The notes beneath the pieces were generated by a model. That model did no database searches and was not told the origin of the DNA. It saw only the letters and a program-made list of their open reading frames with translations. A stretch of DNA of 64,000 nucleotides, taken from positions 1,798,001 through 1,862,000 of the forward strand of contig OZ241742.1 in NCBI GenBank assembly GCA_965200955.1, in the 5' to 3' direction. Shown piece after piece: positions 9,878-19,077 of the stretch. Source of the stretch: Bin80 sp026708685 (GTDB lineage Bacteria; Bacteroidota; Rhodothermia; Rhodothermales; Bin80). Each line of letters begins with the position of its first letter. The first letter of the stretch is position 1. A program made the position numbers and the translations under genes.

Positions 9878-11065
9878 TCACTCAGAGCGGTCAAATTCTG
9901 ATCCTTTTATCAATTGTTGTATCCCTGGATGGTTAGGTTCCAATGTGATGGCTTTTTTTAGAATCTCATCCGCTAACAGATTCCGATCGGTTTCGTAATA
10001 AACCTGCCCAAGTGCGAGCAGTGCAAGCACATAACTTGAATCAGAGGCAAGGATATGGTTTAATCGTGTCTCGGCCTTACCAAGGTCGTTCACATCTATT
10101 TCTAATGTAGCTATGTGAAATTGTAGATTGAGATGATTTGGGCGTAAAGCTTGGGCAATCAGGTACCGGGTCATGGCTTTTTCTAACTGTCCAGAACTTC
10201 GCAGAAATATAGCATAATCAACCTGTGCCTGAAAATTTTCTGGCTGATTCTCAGCAACATTGGCCAACTGTCCGGCTCGTTGCTCTATCTTTCTTAATGA
10301 ATCCGCTTGCGTCAAGAGAGTGCGTGACTCGTTGGACAATCCTTTACGCTCTAAGATTTGCCCCAAAAGATACTGAGGTTCAGCATGGGTGGGGTGTTGG
10401 ATGATGAGGGATTCTAATAAAGGAATCGCTTCATCAATCTGATCAAAGCGTAACAATAATCTGGCTTGACGCAGTTGGCCAGTCAGCTGATTGGGTTGAA
10501 GTTGAAGGGCCATTTCGGTATACTCCATGGATTCGGAATTCATTCCCTTCTGTTCAAGAAGATCTGCTAAACTGGTGTATACGGGTCCATAGAGAGAATC
10601 CAATTCAATGGATTCTCTAAATGCCGCTTCCGCACTGTCTATCTGAGTTAAGGCTTGATAGGCAGCTCCTGTAGCATGCCAAGACATGGCAGTAGGATGA
10701 ATTCTTGAAGCATCAAGAAATTCTCGCAGAGCCTTTCGGAATTGCCTTTGACCAAAATAGATATTCCCAAGATTATGGTGAACACCAGGGTAATCAGGTT
10801 CAAGGTCAATCACCGTCTGATATGCAGATTCTGCATGATCCCATTGCTGAAGCTCAAAGTACACTCTACCACGCATAAAATGTGCATCAGGGGAGTGTGG
10901 ATTGAGAGCCAACGCCTCATCGGTAAGTTGTAATGCCTTTGAATAGTTGCGAGCCAACAGTGCTTCTTGACTGGATTGGATCAGCTGAGATACATCTGGG
11001 TATTCCTCCGTGCTTGCACAGCCTAAGAGAATTACCAAAAGTATACTGATGGATACTCTCATCAA
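9878..11065 (-). CDS. TPR-repeat lipoprotein
   Basis: The 395-aa product begins MMRVSISILLVILLGCAST, a lipoprotein signal with lipobox LLGC, so it should be acylated at Cys16. The rest is a series of about eight to nine tetratricopeptide repeats from residue 30 to 390 (for example ALLARNYSKALQLTDEALAL, PDAHFMRGRVYFELQQWDHA). Such proteins are protein-protein interaction scaffolds at the membrane. Its ATG overlaps the stop of the upstream ASPIC/UnbV-type gene (ATGA, 11062-11065), so the two are translationally coupled. TPR proteins and ASPIC/UnbV repeat proteins are often neighbours in marine and Bacteroidota genomes; the joint function is not established. Confidence 0.9.
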   Translation of the reverse strand: MMRVSISILLVILLGCASTEEYPDVSQLIQSSQEALLARNYSKALQLTDEALALNPHSPDAHFMRGRVYFELQQWDHAESAYQTVIDLEPDYPGVHHNLGNIYFGQRQFRKALREFLDASRIHPTAMSWHATGAAYQALTQIDSAEAAFRESIELDSLYGPVYTSLADLLEQKGMNSESMEYTEMALQLQPNQLTGQLRQARLLLRFDQIDEAIPLLESLIIQHPTHAEPQYLLGQILERKGLSNESRTLLTQADSLRKIEQRAGQLANVAENQPENFQAQVDYAIFLRSSGQLEKAMTRYLIAQALRPNHLNLQFHIATLEIDVNDLGKAETRLNHILASDSSYVLALLALGQVYYETDRNLLADEILKKAITLEPNHPGIQQLIKGSEFDRSE

Positions 11066-12690
11066 TCTATGTCTTGAATCTCAATGGTTTGGTTGGCGGG
11101 CACATCTTTTCGTCTTGTAACGGACCCACTGGGCCAGTTGACAATCAGGGTATCCACCATTGAATAGCGTCCAAGTCCGAAAATCACTTTTTGTTCGGAT
11201 TGGGAAGCATAGCTATGGCCCGCACGAATGCGCCGAAATTGTTTTTGTTTTTCAACATGGATCACAATGGTTGCATCTATGGAAGAACCATGTAATTGAA
11301 CACCGAGATAGTTGGCACTTGAGTTTAATTCATTCCGAAATAAACGTGCTCTACCATTGTTTTCGGTAATCAAAAGATCAATATCTCCATCAAGATCAAT
11401 ATCTGCTGTCAAGGCTCCGCGTCCTACCATGGGGTGAGTCAGTCCAAGAGATGCAGCTTTCTCGGTAAAGATTCCGTTGCCGTCATTTAGAAATAACTGG
11501 GCAAGTTGCTGATAGCTGGAAATATCACTACGTTCAGGTGCCTGAGGGTTAATATGCCCATTGGCGGTCAAAAGATCAAGGTCTCCATCCAAGTCCGCAT
11601 CAAATAAGGTCATTCCAAAGGTCAATGCGGGAATACTGATTGGGCCAATTCCACTGATGGCATCTCGGTCCTCAAAGAATCCAGAAGACATATACCGGTA
11701 TACTCCATTCATCTGATCCTCAAAATGACCAATAAACAAGGTAATATGACCAGTAGAATCAGCGACTCCGCCATCCACTCCCATTCCAGCCCGGGCACGC
11801 CCCCGTGAATCCAAGGCCATTCCCCTTGAGAGCCCAACTTCAGTAAAGAATCCATCGCCTTGGTTCAAGAAAAAGAGATCGGGGTCTGTATCATTTGCCA
11901 GAACTATATCGGGCCATTGATCATGGTTTACATCAACAGTAACGGCTCCAAGGGTTTTGCCTGTATCAATGAGTCCAGCGGTTTGTGTTCGTTCCACAAA
12001 TGTACCATCTCCACGATTCTGGTAATATCGCCCAGGAGTACCAGTATAGAGTTCGGGTGTACAGTAGCGTTTTTGGATTCCGTCTCTGGAGCAAAATAGA
12101 TCTGTTTCATGTGTCCATTCAACATATCCCGTCACATATAAGTCAAGCCATCCATCTCGGTTAGTATCCAAAAAAAGAGCGGCTACATTCCACTCTGAGG
12201 ACGCACCTAGTCCAGCATCCTTGGTTCCATCTCTGAACTGGTTTCCATCATTGATCAATAAATAATTATTCTCCAAGGTGGTCAAGAAAAGATCTTCATC
12301 ACCGTCTTGATCAACATCACCAGCAATGATGCCCATTCCATAACCATGAATGGAGGAGAGGTTCATTTCAGCAGTGACATCGGTGAAGAATCCCTGCCCA
12401 TCTCCCTGATAGAGCCAGACAGCTGGATGCGATGATTCGGACCAATTGGATCCGCCAACCAGAGCGATATCTATGAATCCATCCTGATTGAAATCAAAAA
12501 AAGCACCGCCCGCACCAAAGGTCTCAGGGAGATACCATCTGCCGTCAGCTCCGTTGATATGTTTGAACTGCCCAAGACCGGCTTCGTCAGTGATATCAGC
12601 AAAGTGCCATTCGGATGTTTGTGGGGTGCACCCGACATAGATGGAGGATGCGATCACAAGGAAAGAAGTTTGAAGAATTTGTCCAACCAT
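11062..12690 (-). CDS. FG-GAP/VCBS repeat protein with ASPIC/UnbV C-terminus
   Basis: I take the ATG at 12690 (542 aa) rather than an in-frame TTG at 12708: it leaves a 4-base gap after the lacI-type gene and puts a lipobox-like IYVGC about 20 residues from the start. The body has FG-GAP/VCBS calcium-binding repeats with DxDxDGxxD-type loops (GDVDQDGDEDLFL, LDTNRDGWLDLYV, VDVNHDQWPDIVL, FDADLDGDLDLLT, ADIDLDGDIDLLI) forming a beta-propeller. The end (about 455-542) is the ASPIC/UnbV domain (RRIRAGHSYASQSEQ, HFGLG-like VIFGLGR, LIVNWPSG). It is exported and probably outer-membrane or surface bound. It is coupled to the downstream TPR lipoprotein and sits in the same direction as the LacI regulator. 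Confidence 0.9.
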   Translation of the reverse strand: MVGQILQTSFLVIASSIYVGCTPQTSEWHFADITDEAGLGQFKHINGADGRWYLPETFGAGGAFFDFNQDGFIDIALVGGSNWSESSHPAVWLYQGDGQGFFTDVTAEMNLSSIHGYGMGIIAGDVDQDGDEDLFLTTLENNYLLINDGNQFRDGTKDAGLGASSEWNVAALFLDTNRDGWLDLYVTGYVEWTHETDLFCSRDGIQKRYCTPELYTGTPGRYYQNRGDGTFVERTQTAGLIDTGKTLGAVTVDVNHDQWPDIVLANDTDPDLFFLNQGDGFFTEVGLSRGMALDSRGRARAGMGVDGGVADSTGHITLFIGHFEDQMNGVYRYMSSGFFEDRDAISGIGPISIPALTFGMTLFDADLDGDLDLLTANGHINPQAPERSDISSYQQLAQLFLNDGNGIFTEKAASLGLTHPMVGRGALTADIDLDGDIDLLITENNGRARLFRNELNSSANYLGVQLHGSSIDATIVIHVEKQKQFRRIRAGHSYASQSEQKVIFGLGRYSMVDTLIVNWPSGSVTRRKDVPANQTIEIQDID

Positions 12691-12694
12691 AGCA

Positions 12695-13741
12695 TCATGA
12701 TTGCCCAATCATGGCAGGGGTCTCTTGGGAGGAAGATGTCTGGGTGCACGAATGGAACGACTGAGTGGATTCGCGGATAATGAGATCTATTGGAGTGTTG
12801 ACCTGAGTTGATTCATGACTTCCACACTTGGAAAGATGCTTGATCAAGATATTCACAGCATTCGCAGATAAATGTCCAATGGGTATGTTGACCGTTGTGA
12901 GAGACGGAGTTGAAAAGTAAGCACTTGCAGTCCCATCAAATCCAGTGACAGCGATATCGTCAGGGATTCTAACTCCATGTTCCAGAAGTGCACGCATTGC
13001 TCCAAGAGCACTCAAATCATTAGAGGCTGCAATAGCCGATGGCCTCGCAGAGCTGGTCAGGATTTGACTGGCAATGTCATAACCAGACTTAAAGGTGAAA
13101 TCGCCCTGATAATAGCTAACCGTTACATGATTTGGAATACTTTCATTAAACCCACGCCATCGCTGCAGTGCGTCGTAAGCTCCCTTTGGACCGCTGATAT
13201 ATGCTATACGGGAATGCCCAAGTTCCACAAGATGTTCACCAATCATTTTCATTCCGCCAGAATTATCAAAGTTCACAGATGGGGTGTCCTGTGGAGATGT
13301 TTCAGTATTCAAAAAGACAACGGGAATATCTGTGGATATCAGTGAACGTACATGATCTGAGGTGAGTTCTGGCGACATCACGATTAGTCCGTCTACCCGT
13401 TTATGCATCGCCTTGAGAGCGACCATAAAATCGCTCTCTACGCGTCTTGAAGCGGTCACCATCAGTGTATAATGATGGTGCTTAACGGCAGCGTCAAGTC
13501 CGCTAAGTAAATCAGCAAAAAATTCTCCAGAGATATGAGGCAGGATAGCTCCTATGGTACCTGTCGGGTGTCCGATCAGACATTGAGCAATGGGGTTTGG
13601 TGTGAAGTTCAACGTACTGATGGCATCCAATACGCGGGTACGCTTCGGATCACTTACAGGTGCAGAGTCATTGAGAACACGAGATACCGTGGAAATAGAA
13701 ACATTGGCGATGCGTGCAACATCGTGAATAGTGGAGTTCAT
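12695..13741 (-). CDS. LacI-family transcriptional regulator
   Basis: The start at ATG 13741 puts the helix-turn-helix at the very N-terminus (TIHDVARIANVSISTVSRVLN, residues about 3-23), as in all LacI/GalR proteins; the 21 codons upstream of it are probably not translated. A periplasmic-binding-protein-like effector domain follows (about 60-330; GAILPHISGEFFADLLSGLD, DIAVTGFDGTASAYF, SLTTVNIPIGHL). Length 348 aa is usual. It likely senses a sugar or similar ligand. It is divergent from the SGNH hydrolase gene and co-directional with the ASPIC/UnbV-TPR pair, so it may control either or both. A dyad in the divergent spacer is a possible operator. Confidence 0.93.
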   Translation of the reverse strand: MNSTIHDVARIANVSISTVSRVLNDSAPVSDPKRTRVLDAISTLNFTPNPIAQCLIGHPTGTIGAILPHISGEFFADLLSGLDAAVKHHHYTLMVTASRRVESDFMVALKAMHKRVDGLIVMSPELTSDHVRSLISTDIPVVFLNTETSPQDTPSVNFDNSGGMKMIGEHLVELGHSRIAYISGPKGAYDALQRWRGFNESIPNHVTVSYYQGDFTFKSGYDIASQILTSSARPSAIAASNDLSALGAMRALLEHGVRIPDDIAVTGFDGTASAYFSTPSLTTVNIPIGHLSANAVNILIKHLSKCGSHESTQVNTPIDLIIRESTQSFHSCTQTSSSQETPAMIGQS

Positions 13742-13768
13742 GAAATAAAAAACTACAGTAGCCTTGTA

Positions 13769-13789
13769 GATATGAGGATCCCCCATATC
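13769..13789. promoter_or_regulatory. Near-palindrome, possible LacI-family operator
   Basis: GATATGAGG-ATC-CCCCATATC: eight of nine pairs match. It lies in the 105-base spacer between the divergent lacI-type gene (ATG at 13741) and the SGNH hydrolase gene (ATG at 13847), the expected place for an autoregulatory operator. The centre lacks the CG step common in LacI-family operators, so the call is tentative. Confidence 0.3.
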
Positions 13790-13846
13790 AATGGCTAAAA
13801 GCAAAAAATGTACAACTGACGTAAATTTAGTGATTGTTGATTAAAA

Positions 13847-15553
13847 ATGCGTAAAATCATTTTAAGGGCCTCGGCAATCTTGCTACCATTCATGGTCATC
13901 ATTGCATGCGAGGGCATTGTACGGCTGTTTGGATCTACACCATTTTTCATTCCTGTTTTGGGACAATCCGATTACCAAACGGTAAACCCTGCTTACGCCA
14001 GTCGTTATTTTCGAGGGTTCATACCTCAGGTGGCCTACAATCCATTTCTGAAGGAGAAGCCAGATTCTGTCTTTCGTGTGGTGACGCTAGGCGGATCCAC
14101 CACCGCAGGTTATCCATATCCATTTTATGTGGGATTCCCAGAGCGTTTTGTGGCCAGATTCAGGTCCATCCATCCTGAACGTTCGGTAGAAGTCATCAAT
14201 CTGGGAATGACCGCCCTCAGTAGCCATGTCCTTCGTGATATGACTGCCGATGTCGTAGATATGAAACCTGATGCAGTTCTGCTGTATACTGGACATAATG
14301 AATACTATGGTGCCTATGGGGCGGCCAGTCAAATTCTGCATCCCACTCTGATTAGAGTACTTTTCTGGTTCAAGAAAAGCGTGTTATTCCGAAAACTGGA
14401 GAGACTCATCATTCCACCAGTGGAGTCAAACCGTACTATGATGGCACAATCTACAACCGATGTTGGCATTATGAAAGACGGTAGGGTGTACCATAGAGGC
14501 ATCCAGAATTTTGATCAAAATCTTGATGCAATCCTAGAGCAATTCTATGACGAGGGAATTCCAATGTATATTGGCTTGTTGGTTTCCAACATCATGACAC
14601 AGCCTCCACTTAGCGATGACTCTACGGCTAATCACCACTGGACCAATGGAAAGCAGTACTGGGCCAATGGAGATACACTGGCTGCCAAGACCTCTTTTCT
14701 TCAAGCCAAAGAATTTGATGCTATCCGTTTCAGGGCACCAGAACAGATCAATCAGGTGATTGCTCAGAGAGCTTATGAACATGGTGCAATCATCGTAAAC
14801 ACTGAGGAAGGATTTCCATTTGCAACCAGAGATTCATTATTCACAGATCATCTACACCCAACTGCATTGGGGTATGATAGGATGGCAGAAGCTTTTTTGA
14901 AGGAAGTTGCAGATCAATCGTCAGATCTCGGATCAAGCCTAACATCTACTGAACCTTCACCACTTGATGCGGCCTATGCTAGACTATTGATAACGAGGCT
15001 TCGTCTAGGATTTCCATTTACCAAAGGTCTTTCACAACAACAAGAATGGCAACAGTTTGAAGAGATCTTACAGATTCATCAGCAGTCTCATCGATCAGCA
15101 GATTCATTAGCTGCATTAGCTGTGACTTTTGAGATGCCCATCTACGAAGCACTCCTGCAAGCTCATCGGATTAATTTGGCCAACTCGGATACGATCTGGG
15201 CTCTGGCACACATGCGTTCACTACTCTATTGGCAACCATTTAACCAACGGTTACGTTATCAGGCAGCTGAACTTGCTTCGCAACAATCAACTCGTATCGC
15301 GGGAGAGGTGATGCAGCTCGTCACTGCCAGAGAGCCCACTGAACTTTATTTAAATACTCTTGCGGCTATACGGCTACAACAGGGAGTGTTGGACATTTCG
15401 GGTATTCTGCTGAGGCAGATAGAATCTACCTATGCAGAATCTCCTGTCATGCTCTATAACATGGCACGATACCTTGTACAGACTGGAGATACTGTAGCTG
15501 CCGAAGGGTATTTTCGCAGATACCAGAGTGCACGAAATTCTACTGCCCAGTAA
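13847..15553 (+). CDS. Membrane-anchored SGNH hydrolase with long helical C-terminus
   Basis: 568 aa. The N-terminus RKIILRASAILLPFMVIIACEGIVRL is a membrane anchor or signal with a possible lipobox (IIAC, Cys21). SGNH catalytic blocks are all visible: GGSTTAG (Ser84), INLG (Gly120), GHNE (Asn151) and DHLHPT (Asp334, His337). This points to an esterase/acyl-hydrolase working in the envelope. After about residue 345 there is a ~220-aa helical region with TPR-like spacing (final repeat ESPVMLYNMARYLVQTGDTV). Substrate unknown; in such families lipids, acetylated glycans and peptidoglycan are all options. It is divergent from the lacI-type gene and convergent with recO. Confidence 0.88.
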   Translation: MRKIILRASAILLPFMVIIACEGIVRLFGSTPFFIPVLGQSDYQTVNPAYASRYFRGFIPQVAYNPFLKEKPDSVFRVVTLGGSTTAGYPYPFYVGFPERFVARFRSIHPERSVEVINLGMTALSSHVLRDMTADVVDMKPDAVLLYTGHNEYYGAYGAASQILHPTLIRVLFWFKKSVLFRKLERLIIPPVESNRTMMAQSTTDVGIMKDGRVYHRGIQNFDQNLDAILEQFYDEGIPMYIGLLVSNIMTQPPLSDDSTANHHWTNGKQYWANGDTLAAKTSFLQAKEFDAIRFRAPEQINQVIAQRAYEHGAIIVNTEEGFPFATRDSLFTDHLHPTALGYDRMAEAFLKEVADQSSDLGSSLTSTEPSPLDAAYARLLITRLRLGFPFTKGLSQQQEWQQFEEILQIHQQSHRSADSLAALAVTFEMPIYEALLQAHRINLANSDTIWALAHMRSLLYWQPFNQRLRYQAAELASQQSTRIAGEVMQLVTAREPTELYLNTLAAIRLQQGVLDISGILLRQIESTYAESPVMLYNMARYLVQTGDTVAAEGYFRRYQSARNSTAQ

Positions 15554-15601
15554 GAATGAGGTGAAAATATAGAATGTGGGTATTCCCGAAAGTAGATACC
15601 G

Positions 15602-16360
15602 TTACGACTTATTCGTTTCTAGGAGTTGATCCATAATTTTCTGACCGCGGAAGGAGAAAATATCAGGCATGTGGTATCGCATGAACTTGTGGGTGAGTTC
15701 ATTGAGTTCTTTGTATTGTTTATCAGTAAGCTGGAGTTTCAAGATGACATTGAACTCGGATCGATTTAAGATTGCAAACGCTCGCAGAACTCCTCTGGAG
15801 GCGTAGACTGCATTCCGTTGATCTTGAACATCAACAGTCATCGTCCCATCGTCAAGGAGTAAATACCCACCAGATGTATCTATCTGTTCAACGGATTCCT
15901 TGGTAAAAGCAGGTGCAAATCCCAAGAATTCCGTGAATCGTAGCTGAAAATAAAGTTTCAATGTCAATGGATGTGCTTTGGAGTCATTCAGTGCAGCAAG
16001 TACGTTGACAAAAAGTTGAAAAATTTCTGATGATCGCTGTCCTTCCTCGGTAATCAGTAACACGAGTTCACAGATTCGCTGACCGACTGCTAATTTTTCT
16101 AGGTGATCTGCAATCTTGGAATAAACGGTAATGTGAGAACAATCGGAGAGGACCTGAATGGAGCGGGTTGGGCGAGAAAAGATGACCGCTTGAACATGTG
16201 ACATCACCTGAAGCGTGCTTCCAAAGCGACTCTTCACAGATTGCCCGCCTTTTGCAATGACCGTGAGTTTTCCCAGTTCACGCGTATATAACGTAACAAG
16301 ACGGGTGGTTTCCTTGTAGGGCATCGATCGCAGTACGATACCTTCAGTTCGAACAAGCAT
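15602..16360 (-). CDS. recO: DNA repair protein RecO
   Basis: 252 aa, the usual size. The N-terminal OB-fold is recognisable (LVRTEGIVLRSMPYKETTRL, VTLYTRELGKLTVIAKG, SRFGSTLQ). A helical C-terminal domain follows (FLGFAPAF, GGYLLLDDG). RecO works with RecR to load RecA on SSB-coated DNA in the RecFOR pathway. The four-cysteine zinc site of some RecO proteins is not seen here. The gene stands alone, convergent with the SGNH hydrolase gene about 50 bases away. Confidence 0.93.
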   Translation of the reverse strand: MLVRTEGIVLRSMPYKETTRLVTLYTRELGKLTVIAKGGQSVKSRFGSTLQVMSHVQAVIFSRPTRSIQVLSDCSHITVYSKIADHLEKLAVGQRICELVLLITEEGQRSSEIFQLFVNVLAALNDSKAHPLTLKLYFQLRFTEFLGFAPAFTKESVEQIDTSGGYLLLDDGTMTVDVQDQRNAVYASRGVLRAFAILNRSEFNVILKLQLTDKQYKELNELTHKFMRYHMPDIFSFRGQKIMDQLLETNKS

Positions 16361-16882
16361 GATGTGTTTTGAGCATTGGTTAGAAGAAAATCTAAAATTA
16401 CATATTATTGAGCATATAAATCATGAAAGCCATGATTGAGAACGGTCATGGATTAAACTCGATTGCTCAAATTTTGATGATATGAATATCATCAGGTGGA
16501 TTCCAAGAACATCCGACCATTCATCATACATCAAGAATAAGAAAATGGCGACTGTTCCTATTGAGATGGATTTTGATTCTGTGAGATAATAATGATCAAT
16601 CCAAACATTTGAATGCATTCAATTGCGTTGAAGATGGTCAAAATGAGATGTATTGAGTATAAATGACAATCCAAAAACACTACGGTGATCCGACTTTAAA
16701 CCTTCTTAGTTCACTTATAAATGTCTACGTGTTTGAAGGCAGGGTTTCTGGAGTAGATCATCATGTGGATAGGGATTGATGTATTTGTATGATTTTCGTA
16801 CATTCAATATCATTCTTATTCATGGATGAATATTCATCGTTTCGTTGAACATTCGCTAATATCATCAATCATTCATTCAAGG
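16361..16882. other. AT-rich spacer between recO and the ATPase gene
   Basis: No supported gene. It contains the promoters of the divergent recO and ATPase genes. The ATPase frame is open from 16826 (possible ATG there), but the conserved domain fits better with the start at 16883. Confidence 0.4.
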
Positions 16883-18454
16883 ATGATGTCTTCAACTCAA
16901 TGCATCCCAGAGCTGACTGTTGAGAATTTTGGACCGATCCAACGGGCCAATATTCGCCTGCATCCATTAACCTTGTTTGTTGGTCCCAGCAATACTGGGA
17001 AGTCCTATCTATCGATCTTAATTTATGCTTTTCATTGTTACTTTGGTAGCTTTAAGTCAAGATATATTTTGAAATCAGAGCGAGAATTTATTCATCTGAT
17101 CCGTTCAATTCTGCCGAACGGTACGGATCATTTGAGAGACTCATTAACATCAATCGGGAAACAACTAAGAGATCTGGAAAGAGATAATCCAAAAGAAACG
17201 GTTGAGGTGATCATCCCTGAACCGTTAGCCGGTGTTCTGCGAGAAGTATTTCAAAAAGCGTCGTGTGTTGGACTTCATGAAGAAATTAGCAGATGCTTCG
17301 GCCTTGACATCCAATCCCTTCACCGTCATAATGCCTCTTACAGTTTGAATGTGATTTTACGGATCTCGCAAGCTGAGAACTTCTCCCCTTTGGAACACCA
17401 TTTCACCTTAGATGGCACAAAAAGTACATCTTGGACTCACCTACCCGAGGGGATACCTCTTTCGCTTTATCGTGAGCATTCAGATGTACTTCCATCTCAT
17501 TTGTCATGGTTGTATTCTCCAAGACTGGAATTTGAGGAATTCATGGATTATGATGGTGTTGATATTTCTATAGGTAGGATTGAACTCATACAATTTATTG
17601 CAGAGTATCTTGCTTTTGGAATGTTCGGACCATTTGCACGATCTTCCCATTACCTTCCAGCAGACCGCACTGGAGTTATGCATGCACATAAAGCAGTGGT
17701 AAGTACTGTTCTTAAGAGAGCATCCATGGCTGGAGCCTCTCAATCACAAAACATTCATTCGCTTTCGGGAGTTTTGGCTGATTTTTTAGAGGGACTTATG
17801 ACTTCAGATACCATGGAATCATACATTAGTAATAGTAGGCGACCTTCGGGAATCTTAAATATTTGTAAGAACATTGAGGAGCAAATGCTCAACGGCTCCA
17901 TTAGTACAGATTATTCAGACATCCTGAAATATCCACAGTTCAGTTTTCAGCCAGATGGATGGGAGAACTCTCTGCCCCTTAAGAATGCCTCATCCATGGT
18001 GTCAGAACTTGCTCCAATCCTGCTATGCTTACGTAATCATGTCAATAACGGGGATGTGCTCATTGTTGAAGAGCCAGAGTCTCACTTGCATCCATCCATG
18101 CAAGTTCAATTGATGCGCGAACTTGCTGCTATCGTGAATGCTGGAGTTCGCGTTATCGTGACCACTCATAGCGAATGGATGCTTGAAGAACTGGCCAATC
18201 TAACAAGAATGGGGGCATTACCATCCAATGAACGTGATACAATTGACGGAGGGAGTTCTGCATTATCTCCTGAGAAAGTCGGTGCTTGGTTATTTCAGCC
18301 AGGAGAGCACCCTAATGGATCTACGGTATCGCAGATTGATCTTGACGAGTCTGGACTCTATCCATCGGGGTTTGATGATGTTGCTATTGCACTTCACAAC
18401 AATTGGGCGAGAATTTCGAATAAACTTGAAAAATCGAATGGTTCAACTCATTAA
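16883..18454 (+). CDS. AAA/ABC-type ATPase of candidate two-gene defence system
   Basis: I take the ATG at 16883 because ELTVENFGPIQ, the usual N-terminal strand of SMC/OLD-like ATPases, then lies about ten residues from the start; an ATG at 16826 is the alternative (542 aa). Walker A is GPSNTGKS (about residues 34-41), Walker B is LIVEEPESHLHP and the switch histidine is in VTTHSEW. The middle (~350 aa) is a helical insertion without a recognised family. The AAA_15/AAA_21 type is found in OLD, RecF, PARIS (AriA) and Septu (PtuA) proteins. It overlaps the next gene by 17 bases, so the two are probably made together. That gene encodes a likely nuclease, which makes anti-phage defence the leading idea (inference). 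Confidence 0.85.
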   Translation: MMSSTQCIPELTVENFGPIQRANIRLHPLTLFVGPSNTGKSYLSILIYAFHCYFGSFKSRYILKSEREFIHLIRSILPNGTDHLRDSLTSIGKQLRDLERDNPKETVEVIIPEPLAGVLREVFQKASCVGLHEEISRCFGLDIQSLHRHNASYSLNVILRISQAENFSPLEHHFTLDGTKSTSWTHLPEGIPLSLYREHSDVLPSHLSWLYSPRLEFEEFMDYDGVDISIGRIELIQFIAEYLAFGMFGPFARSSHYLPADRTGVMHAHKAVVSTVLKRASMAGASQSQNIHSLSGVLADFLEGLMTSDTMESYISNSRRPSGILNICKNIEEQMLNGSISTDYSDILKYPQFSFQPDGWENSLPLKNASSMVSELAPILLCLRNHVNNGDVLIVEEPESHLHPSMQVQLMRELAAIVNAGVRVIVTTHSEWMLEELANLTRMGALPSNERDTIDGGSSALSPEKVGAWLFQPGEHPNGSTVSQIDLDESGLYPSGFDDVAIALHNNWARISNKLEKSNGSTH

Positions 18455-18905
18455 AACGATAAAAAGGCATGTTCCAGAGAATGCAATCTATCAAGGGCGT
18501 TTGAAAAAGCAGGGATGTACTGTTAAAATGAACGAGATTCCGAATCCTAACCTGACCGTTGACTTGGACAAAATCAACAAAGTAGATGATTCAAAGAATG
18601 CAGATTTCCTGTTTGCATCGGAGGATGATGGCGGTTGGATTTTATTGATTGAATTGAAGAAAGGGAGGCCTGATATTTCACATGCAATAGAGCAACTACA
18701 GTCTGCGGCAAATCTCGTGGAGAAATGGATTTCATCGCAGGATGTTGAGCATTTCATGGGAGTTTTAGTCTCAGGTGGGTTAAGCAGGTACCAGTCTTCT
18801 AAATTGAAAAAAATGTCAGACAGGGGGATTCGATTTAAAGGGGAGAATCGTAAAATTTTGAGAATTGCATGTGGCTCTGAATTAAAACGGGTATTCGTTT
18901 TGTGA
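18438..18905 (+). CDS. Small PD-(D/E)XK-like nuclease, partner of the ATPase
   Basis: 155 aa from ATG 18438, which overlaps the end of the ATPase gene; the longer frame from 18228 would be wholly inside it and is unlikely. The core is SKNADFLFASEDDGGWILLIELKKG: Asp56, then after 15 residues Glu72-Leu-Lys74. The D-X(n)-E-X-K pattern on two predicted strands is the signature of PD-(D/E)XK nucleases. A helix follows (DISHAIEQLQSAANLVEKWI), as in that fold. No signal peptide or membrane segment. I do not recognise the family by name; it is not a Toprim/DUF4435 (AriB) or HNH (PtuB) protein. Likely the effector that the neighbouring ATPase controls. Confidence 0.65.
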   Translation: MVQLIKTIKRHVPENAIYQGRLKKQGCTVKMNEIPNPNLTVDLDKINKVDDSKNADFLFASEDDGGWILLIELKKGRPDISHAIEQLQSAANLVEKWISSQDVEHFMGVLVSGGLSRYQSSKLKKMSDRGIRFKGENRKILRIACGSELKRVFVL

Positions 18906-19077
18906 CATTCATATGTAGAGTAGAAACTGTTGTCACAAAATGATTAACTCCATTAAAATCGCCGCAGGGAGTAAAAACCGTCATCAAGCGAAGATAGCTA
19001 TGGATGATGGCTTATTCCGTTTGATCTGGAGTCAAAAACTATGTAAAGTCAGTGAACTTTATAACAGATAAGTCAAA

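Noticed and set aside
15554..15601. Possible bidirectional terminator between SGNH gene and recO (GGTAT/ATACC stem)
   Set aside because: Only five paired bases with a long loop and no T-run.
16421..16618. 65-codon minus-strand ORF in the recO-ATPase spacer
   Set aside because: Random-looking composition in AT-rich DNA.
18228..18437. N-terminal extension of the small nuclease frame
   Set aside because: It lies wholly within the ATPase gene in another frame; the ATG at 18438 gives the usual short overlap.
18940..19071. 43-codon plus-strand ORF after the nuclease gene (ATG 18940)
   Set aside because: No motif, no clear ribosome site and no homology I recognise; could be real but cannot be supported.
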